From an uncultured Chthonomonadales bacterium (GTDB lineage: Bacteria; Armatimonadota; Chthonomonadetes; Chthonomonadales; CAJBBX01), in assembly GCA_938005745.1 (NCBI GenBank), contig CALLMM010000020.1, positions 45,772 through 109,771 of the forward strand: a stretch of 64,000 nt of DNA. The letters are read 5' to 3'. The notes beneath the pieces were generated by a model, which did no database searches, had not been told where the DNA came from, and saw only the letters and a list, made by a program, of their open reading frames with translations. The stretch's first letter is position 1. Every line of letters starts with the position of its first letter. The position numbers and the translations under genes are program-made. This document shows, in pieces, positions 59,488 to 64,000 of the stretch.

Positions 59488-60609
59488 ATGTCAGCACGAT
59501 GGGTGCGAGCGATGATCGGCGCGTTCGCTCTGACCGGCTGTCTCTCTTTCGCATTCGCGCAGCAGGCTCCCCCCCTGCTTCACCACACGTTTGAAGGGGA
59601 TCAACAGGGCTGGATGGCTCTCGGACAGAATGCAAAGGTCAGCCTCGTGACCGACGCCGCCCATGTCAGGGAGGGAAAATCGGCACTGCGATTCGACTAC
59701 GGGGTATCGAAAGGCGAGTTTAACCTGATGCTCGCGCAGGTTCCTCCCGGCGCGCTGGAGAAGGCGAAGTCGTGCAGCTTCTGGGTAAAAGCCGATTACG
59801 CCGCGCCTCTGGTCATGATCCTGCAGGAGAAGGAGGGAGGACGCTATACCGCGCTCTTCTCGGTTCCGGCAGACCGGTGGCAGCAGGTCGAACTCTCCGT
59901 CTCAGATTTCATTCTGTCGGGAGGACCGGACGATCCTAAAGACCCCAATAACCGTCTGGATATGGATCAGGTGGAGGGGATCGTCCTCTCTGACATCTCC
60001 CAGTACTTCGCCCAGGCGGACGCCGCGCTGGCGGAGGCGTTCGGACTCAAGTCCGGATCGCACACCCTCTACCTCGACGATCTGCGGGTCAGCGAGACGG
60101 CTCTGCCCGGCTCCTTTTCGGTGATCAACGGGGATGTGCGTCTGGACACCTTCGCCCGTCCGCAGATTGGATGGATGGCGGTCGGGGGCACGCGCCTGAG
60201 CGTGGTCGCCGACAAGCCGCTGGAGGGCAGAGCGCTGCAGGCAGACTATCGTTCGGCGCCGGGCAGGATCGTTGCCGTTGTCAAGCCGGTCCAGCGGGGC
60301 ATTTTCGCGGGAACCGGCAAGCTGACCCTCTCGATGGCGTCCGCAAAACCGACGAAGATCATCCTCCAGGTGGAGGAGCGGGATGGCGGCAAGTACAACA
60401 TGGTGGTGGATCTGCCGGGCGATTCGGAGGTGAAGAATCTCTCCTTCCCGTTCGCCGATTTCTCCCCTGCCGACGACTCCCGCGATCCGAACAACCGACT
60501 CGATCTAGATCAGGTGCATCAGGTAGTCTTTCTGGACGCCAGCGGCTTTCTCGGCGTGGCGGAACAGGAGAACACCCTCTGGATCAACAAGCTGCGCGCC
60601 TCGCCGTAG
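59488..60609 (+). CDS. exported protein with a duplicated beta-sandwich module
   Basis: A 373-residue exported protein. The signal region (MSARWVRAMIGAFALTG) can be read as a lipobox (LTGC, Cys18) or as a standard signal cleaved after AFA. The rest is two copies of one module (about 30-203 and 218-371). Each copy has GWMA[LV]G, then ILQ(x)nEGGRY/DGGKY, then the identical DPNNRLD-x-DQV (152-162 and 333-343). The asparagine/aspartate-rich motif may bind Ca2+. The fold resembles CBM- or CIA30-type jelly rolls. AAAGGAGG lies eight bases before the ATG. Ligand unknown. Confidence 0.7.
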   Translation: MSARWVRAMIGAFALTGCLSFAFAQQAPPLLHHTFEGDQQGWMALGQNAKVSLVTDAAHVREGKSALRFDYGVSKGEFNLMLAQVPPGALEKAKSCSFWVKADYAAPLVMILQEKEGGRYTALFSVPADRWQQVELSVSDFILSGGPDDPKDPNNRLDMDQVEGIVLSDISQYFAQADAALAEAFGLKSGSHTLYLDDLRVSETALPGSFSVINGDVRLDTFARPQIGWMAVGGTRLSVVADKPLEGRALQADYRSAPGRIVAVVKPVQRGIFAGTGKLTLSMASAKPTKIILQVEERDGGKYNMVVDLPGDSEVKNLSFPFADFSPADDSRDPNNRLDLDQVHQVVFLDASGFLGVAEQENTLWINKLRASP

Positions 60610-60636
60610 CGTTCGTCATTCTTTGAGCAGACAAAA

Positions 60637-60673
60637 AGAGGCGCAGAGACCGCTCCCGGTTCTCTGCGCCTCT
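60637..60673. terminator. hairpin terminator between convergent genes
   Basis: AGAGGCGCAGAGA (60637-60649) pairs with TCTCTGCGCCTCT (60661-60673), a perfect 13-bp stem. On the minus strand it is followed by five T residues (A-run at 60633-60637), so it best terminates the minus-strand gene; it can also slow plus-strand read-through. Confidence 0.75.
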
Positions 60674-60726
60674 CTCTGCTGCTGACACGCTTAACGCGGC
60701 GAAGGCACGTACAGACAGATAGATAA

Positions 60727-60760
60727 AAGCCGGTCAGACCCCGGAGGATCTGACCGGCTT
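60727..60760. terminator. second hairpin terminator between convergent genes
   Basis: AAGCCGGTCAGA (60727-60738) pairs with TCTGACCGGCTT (60749-60760) around a ten-base loop. On the minus strand it leads into TTTT, giving an intrinsic terminator 32 bases after the stop of the DUF1326-like gene. Confidence 0.8.
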
Positions 60761-60791
60761 CGATACCCGGTTTCGTGTCGCGTAACGCGCG

Positions 60792-61442
60792 CTAGAAGGA
60801 GAATTCGCCGACGTAGCTGCTGTTCTCGTTCGTTCGCCGCCAGTTGACGCCCAGTTCGGACGCGTCCTTGAACTCGCTCAGGGAAGCCTTCGCGACCAGA
60901 CTGGACTTGAGCGGAATGAACGGCTCATACCAGACCATGTGCGGCATCACGCAGTGTTCGCAGCTATAGCGGGTGGTCTTCAGGTAGGCGACGTTCGGCA
61001 CGCGGACGGTGTACTCCAGACCGTTGCGGGAGTACTCGAAGGGAGCCGTCTTGACGCCGATAACCTGCCCTATCTGCGACGCATACCGCTCCTTGAGCGC
61101 GGCGACCAGTGCCTCGCGCTGAGACGGGGTCGCCTTCTCATCCAGGTAGAGCACCGCGCGGCGGTTGACCGGGTTCCATGCCAGGTTCTTCTCGCCGGAG
61201 ACGACCGCCATTGCCCGGACGCCCGCCAGCGGCACGCCGTTATAGGAACCCTCCCGGATGTTCCAGATCATCATCGCCTCGCGCCCCGCAGTGACCGATT
61301 CGCCGTTTGCGTGGCAGGCTCCCGTGTAGACGTTGAGCGTGCGCGCCTCGATGTATTCGCCCGACAGGGTCGGGCTGGCGTAGGCGCCGACTCCGACGGT
61401 CAGCAGCAGGACGGCGATCCACCCCCGGCAAAACGTTCGCAT
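60792..61442 (-). CDS. exported DUF1326-like protein
   Basis: A 216-residue protein with a signal peptide (about residues 1-23, ending GVGAYAS) and then SGEYIEARTLNVYTGACHANGE, which matches the start of DUF1326 proteins. A CxxC (YSCEHC) lies near residue 165 and could bind metal or form a disulphide. ATG at 61442 is preferred: AAGGAGG is eight bases upstream, while the in-frame TTG at 61448 lies only two bases after it. The function of DUF1326 is unknown. Convergent with the preceding gene, with two terminators between. Confidence 0.78.
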   Translation of the reverse strand: MRTFCRGWIAVLLLTVGVGAYASPTLSGEYIEARTLNVYTGACHANGESVTAGREAMMIWNIREGSYNGVPLAGVRAMAVVSGEKNLAWNPVNRRAVLYLDEKATPSQREALVAALKERYASQIGQVIGVKTAPFEYSRNGLEYTVRVPNVAYLKTTRYSCEHCVMPHMVWYEPFIPLKSSLVAKASLSEFKDASELGVNWRRTNENSSYVGEFSF

Positions 61443-61513
61443 CAGCAATCCCTCCTTGACAAAAAGAGACAGGGCGGCGCAGCGGCTCCGCCCGATCCAT
61501 GCGATGATACTCT

Positions 61514-61522
61514 ATTATACCA
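61514..61522 (-). promoter_or_regulatory. extended -10 promoter element
   Basis: On the minus strand TGGTATAAT is a perfect extended -10 (TGnTATAAT). It predicts transcription from about 61507 and a 65-base leader before the DUF1326-like gene. No clear -35 was found, as is common with extended -10 promoters. Confidence 0.55.
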
Positions 61523-61601
61523 ATCGCGCCCGCCCTACGTATCCCGAATTCTGCTGAAAATTTTATCGTCGCTAAATCTTTTCCTTCAGAAGGTAGGAGG
61601 T

Positions 61602-61710
61602 CGAGACGGCTTCGTTCGCCTTCAGGCTCCCTCGCCATGACAGATCGGGAGGCTCTACCCCTGTCGTTACGAGCGACACGCCTTCAACCTGTCCTTGCGA
61701 GTGCGGCAAG
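61602..61710. repeat. dispersed intergenic repeat, degenerate block
   Basis: GAGACGGCTTCGTTCGCC...CTCCCTCGCCATGACA, then CTGTCGTTACGAGCGACACG and TGTCCTTGCGAGTGCGGCAA are diverged arms of the repeat seen at 20111, 24693 and 58690. The rest of 61449-61798 contains the extended -10 element and no other recognisable feature. Confidence 0.65.
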
Positions 61711-61798
61711 ACCGATGCCAACTCATGCATGATATGGAGAAGGTTTCCTTCCGCTTTTTCGCGAAATAGCAGCAAACGCTCTGCGCGAGGACAGGTCT

Positions 61799-63994
61799 GT
61801 GTGGCTGATCATATTCACGCTGGCAGCGGGGTTCGCAATGAATGCACCGGTTCAGCAGAGAGCCGCTTCCCGATCCGAGAAGGCGGCGCCCTGGTATCAG
61901 AAGGTTCTGGTCGGCATGGAGGTGGGACCGACCGGGGCGCAGTTCGGGAGCGACCCGTCGGATACGGGCTACTCCGCGCGTTTCGACGGACGCGAGGTGG
62001 TGCGCCGCTGCGTGGAGGCGAAGAGCGAGTATCTGGTGATCTGGGCGCGGGACGGCGAGTACGCCTACTACAACTCACGCCATCAGCCCAAAGCGCCCGG
62101 TCTGGGCGAGCGGGATGTGCTGCGCGAGGCGGTGGAGGAGGGCGCAAAGCATACTCTGCCGATCATCGCCTACTGCGTCCTGCAGACCCCCACGCAAGCC
62201 CTGCGCGAAAACCCCGACTGGCGCATACGCGACCATAACGGTCAGCCGATCAATCATCTGGTCTGCTTCAACTCTCCCTACCGGGACTACATCAAGCATC
62301 TGCTGGCGGAGATGCTCTCCTACGGGATCGCCGGGTTTCATCTGGATATGGTGGATCAGGGATTCGGTCCTCCCCACGGCTGCTGGTGCGACACCTGCCG
62401 GAAGCTGTTTGAGGCGGAGTACGGCAGACCCATGCCGAACGGGATTACCTGGGACGAGGACTGGGACCGGATGCTGGAGTTTCGCTACAGAACCAGCGAA
62501 CGCTTTGAAAAGGACCTCTACGCCTTTGTGCGCTCCCGGAAGCCGGACGCGACGGTGGACTTCAACTATCACGGCTCTCCTCCCTTCTCCTGGGAGGTCG
62601 GGCAGCGTCCGGTTCAGCACGCTGGCAACGGTGATTTTATCACGGGCGAGACCGGCGCATGGGGCTTCAGCGCGCTGACCGTCGGTCTCAACGCCGCCTT
62701 CTATCGCGCCGCTGTCCCGCATCAGCGCGTTCAGGTCGCCATCCAGCGGGGAGTCCGCATGTATCATGATCAGACGACCCGCCCGCTCGCTGACATCCGC
62801 TGGGAGCTTCAGACGCTGCTGTCGCACGGCGCGTTTGTGACGATGGTGGATAAGACCGCCTACGACGGCTGGCTCGACCCGGTCACCTATGCGCGGATCG
62901 GGGCGGCGTTTGAGGACGCGCTCCGCCGGCGCGCCCATTTCGGTCAGCCGCCGGCGGCGGAGGTCGGAATCTGGTTCAGCAGCCGCACCCGCGACTGGTA
63001 TGCGCGGGAGAAGCCCGGCGACTACTTCCAGGCGTTTCAGGGCGCGCATAAGGCGATGGTCTACGCGCACATCCCCTGGGGCGTCCTCCTCGACGAAAAC
63101 GCGAAGCTGGAGAGCCTGCAGCGGTTTCCCGTCGTCTGTCTGCCCAATGCCGCCATCGTCAGCGAGGCGGAAGCCGACCTGCTGCGCCACTATGTAGAGG
63201 CGGGCGGAAACCTGATCGTCACCGGCGTCAGCGGCTGTTACGACCGTATGGGACGCCTGCAGAGCCGCTCCGCGCTGGAGAGCCTGATCGGGGCGCGCTT
63301 CGTGCGGCGGCTCGATTCGCTGGACAACCATGTGCGATTTCCCGGCAGTCGGGACGAGACGCTGACTGCCCTTGCCAACGGGATTCCCGCCGACTGGCCG
63401 TTTCTGGTCAGGGGTCCCGCCGTCGTGCTGGAGCCGACGACCGCCGTTCCCTACGGCGAACTGATGCAGCCCCATCGCACCGTGCGCCAGCGGCAGGGCA
63501 AAGAGGGCACCGAGTGGCCCATGAGCGCAGACCGCGCGGTCGGTCCGGCGATCCTGACACACCGGGTCGGGAAGGGAACCGTCCTAACGCTGACCGCCTC
63601 GCCGGACTTCGCGACTGCCAGCGAACACCACATTACGGAGGCGCGCCGTCTGCTGACCAACGCCGTGCGGCTTCTGCATCCGAAGCCCCGTGTGCGGATC
63701 AGCGCGCCGGCGACGGTCGAGGCGGTGGTGACGGACGACCCGAAGACGCGCACGCTGCGCGTTCACCTGCTCGGCTACCATACGCCGCCGCAGACGACCC
63801 CTGCGCAGAACCGTCCCTATGTGCTTCCGGTGCCGATCGAGGAGCCGCTGATGTTTCGTGCGGTTCTGCAGTTCGGGATGCCGGTGACCCGCGTGCGCAA
63901 GCTGAACCCCTCGACCCGCCTGCGCGTATCCGGCTCCCGCGTGGAGGCGACCGTCGAAGATGTACACGAAGTGATTATCGTCCACTACCGATAG
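61799..63994 (+). CDS. secreted GHL6-like glycoside hydrolase with beta-galactosidase-trimerisation-like domain
   Basis: A 731-residue protein that ends just inside the window. The GTG start has GAGG nine bases upstream and begins a short signal (MWLIIFTLAAGFA). Residues about 30-380 match a hypothetical glycosyl hydrolase 6 (GHL6)-type TIM barrel: VGMEVGPTGAQFGSDPSDTGYSAR, VLQTPTQALRENPDWRIRDH, FHLDMVDQGFGPPHGCWCDTCRKLFEAEYG, FNYHGSPP. Residues about 390-560 are like a beta-galactosidase trimerisation domain (VGIWFSSRTRDWY, LDENAKLESLQRFPVVCLPNAAIVSEAEADLLRHYVEAGGNLIVTG). The substrate is not known, but it should act on a plant or microbial glycan. Confidence 0.8.
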   Translation: MWLIIFTLAAGFAMNAPVQQRAASRSEKAAPWYQKVLVGMEVGPTGAQFGSDPSDTGYSARFDGREVVRRCVEAKSEYLVIWARDGEYAYYNSRHQPKAPGLGERDVLREAVEEGAKHTLPIIAYCVLQTPTQALRENPDWRIRDHNGQPINHLVCFNSPYRDYIKHLLAEMLSYGIAGFHLDMVDQGFGPPHGCWCDTCRKLFEAEYGRPMPNGITWDEDWDRMLEFRYRTSERFEKDLYAFVRSRKPDATVDFNYHGSPPFSWEVGQRPVQHAGNGDFITGETGAWGFSALTVGLNAAFYRAAVPHQRVQVAIQRGVRMYHDQTTRPLADIRWELQTLLSHGAFVTMVDKTAYDGWLDPVTYARIGAAFEDALRRRAHFGQPPAAEVGIWFSSRTRDWYAREKPGDYFQAFQGAHKAMVYAHIPWGVLLDENAKLESLQRFPVVCLPNAAIVSEAEADLLRHYVEAGGNLIVTGVSGCYDRMGRLQSRSALESLIGARFVRRLDSLDNHVRFPGSRDETLTALANGIPADWPFLVRGPAVVLEPTTAVPYGELMQPHRTVRQRQGKEGTEWPMSADRAVGPAILTHRVGKGTVLTLTASPDFATASEHHITEARRLLTNAVRLLHPKPRVRISAPATVEAVVTDDPKTRTLRVHLLGYHTPPQTTPAQNRPYVLPVPIEEPLMFRAVLQFGMPVTRVRKLNPSTRLRVSGSRVEATVEDVHEVIIVHYR

Positions 63995-64000
63995 GCGAGC

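Noticed and set aside
1..64000. tRNA, rRNA, tmRNA, CRISPR arrays and insertion sequences
   Set aside because: No cloverleaf with a GGTTCRA loop and CCA end, no rRNA-like sequence, no regularly spaced direct repeats and no transposase or integrase gene were seen by eye; a covariance-model scan would be needed to exclude divergent cases.

Overview
The window is GC-rich (roughly 60-65 %) bacterial chromosome, densely packed, with many GTG/TTG starts and ATGA/GTGA stop-start overlaps. A Gram-negative-type exopolysaccharide and exosortase locus, Hfq next to miaA, an 11-subunit complex I without NuoEFG, and many secreted carbohydrate-active or TAT-exported proteins fit Armatimonadota best. This is an inference from gene content; no rRNA is present to prove it.

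Layout. (1) 3-2255 (+): the end of a membrane-anchored protein and an ABC-2-like permease. (2) 2311-17119 (-): a 13-gene exopolysaccharide operon. In transcription order it encodes a Wzz-like chain-length protein, a CpsD-like ATPase, a processive-type GT2, a WecG/TagA glycosyltransferase fused to two STAS domains, a 44-residue membrane protein, a hexapeptide acetyltransferase, a Wzy/WaaL-like polymerase, a GT2, three GT4 enzymes, an EpsD-like prolyl isomerase and an exosortase-EpsI fusion. A sigma-54-like -24/-12 element lies upstream. (3) 17576-24667 (+): a secreted protein of unknown function, two unknown small proteins, then a hydroxyproline-catabolism set (PhyH dioxygenase, DapA-family deaminase, hydroxyproline 2-epimerase, DadA-family dehydrogenase). 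(4) 24840-31541 (+): CorA, four glycosyltransferases, a Trm112-like protein, aroQ and pyrE. (5) 31968-37033 (-): sugar isomerase-like protein, dapF, hfq, miaA, a HEAT-repeat protein and a TAT-exported Gfo/Idh/MocA oxidoreductase. (6) 37240-41994 (+): a frameshifted PepSY gene, then a three-gene operon (single-TM protein, secreted alpha/beta hydrolase, CBM9 protein) with a promoter that predicts a leaderless mRNA. (7) ftsK on the minus strand, then nuoABCDHIJKLMN (45140-55660, +). (8) 55596-63994: a mannitol-dehydrogenase-family oxidoreductase, an arabinose/fucose-isomerase-like protein, a HIT protein, a secreted protein with a duplicated beta-sandwich, a DUF1326-like secreted protein and a secreted GHL6-like glycosidase.

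The EPS operon carries the parts expected for building, polymerising and exporting a polysaccharide. The exosortase, EpsI and EpsD-like isomerase resemble the set known from the methanolan (Methylobacillus) eps cluster. No PEP-CTERM substrate protein was seen in the window. The nuo cluster would make a complex I core that takes electrons from something other than an encoded NADH module, or from nuoEFG genes elsewhere. A dispersed intergenic repeat with a 'TCATTGCGAG...GAAGCAATCTC' core occurs in five blocks, and two intergenic sites share a CRP-like GTGA-N6-TCAC palindrome. No tRNA, rRNA, CRISPR array or intact insertion sequence was recognised.
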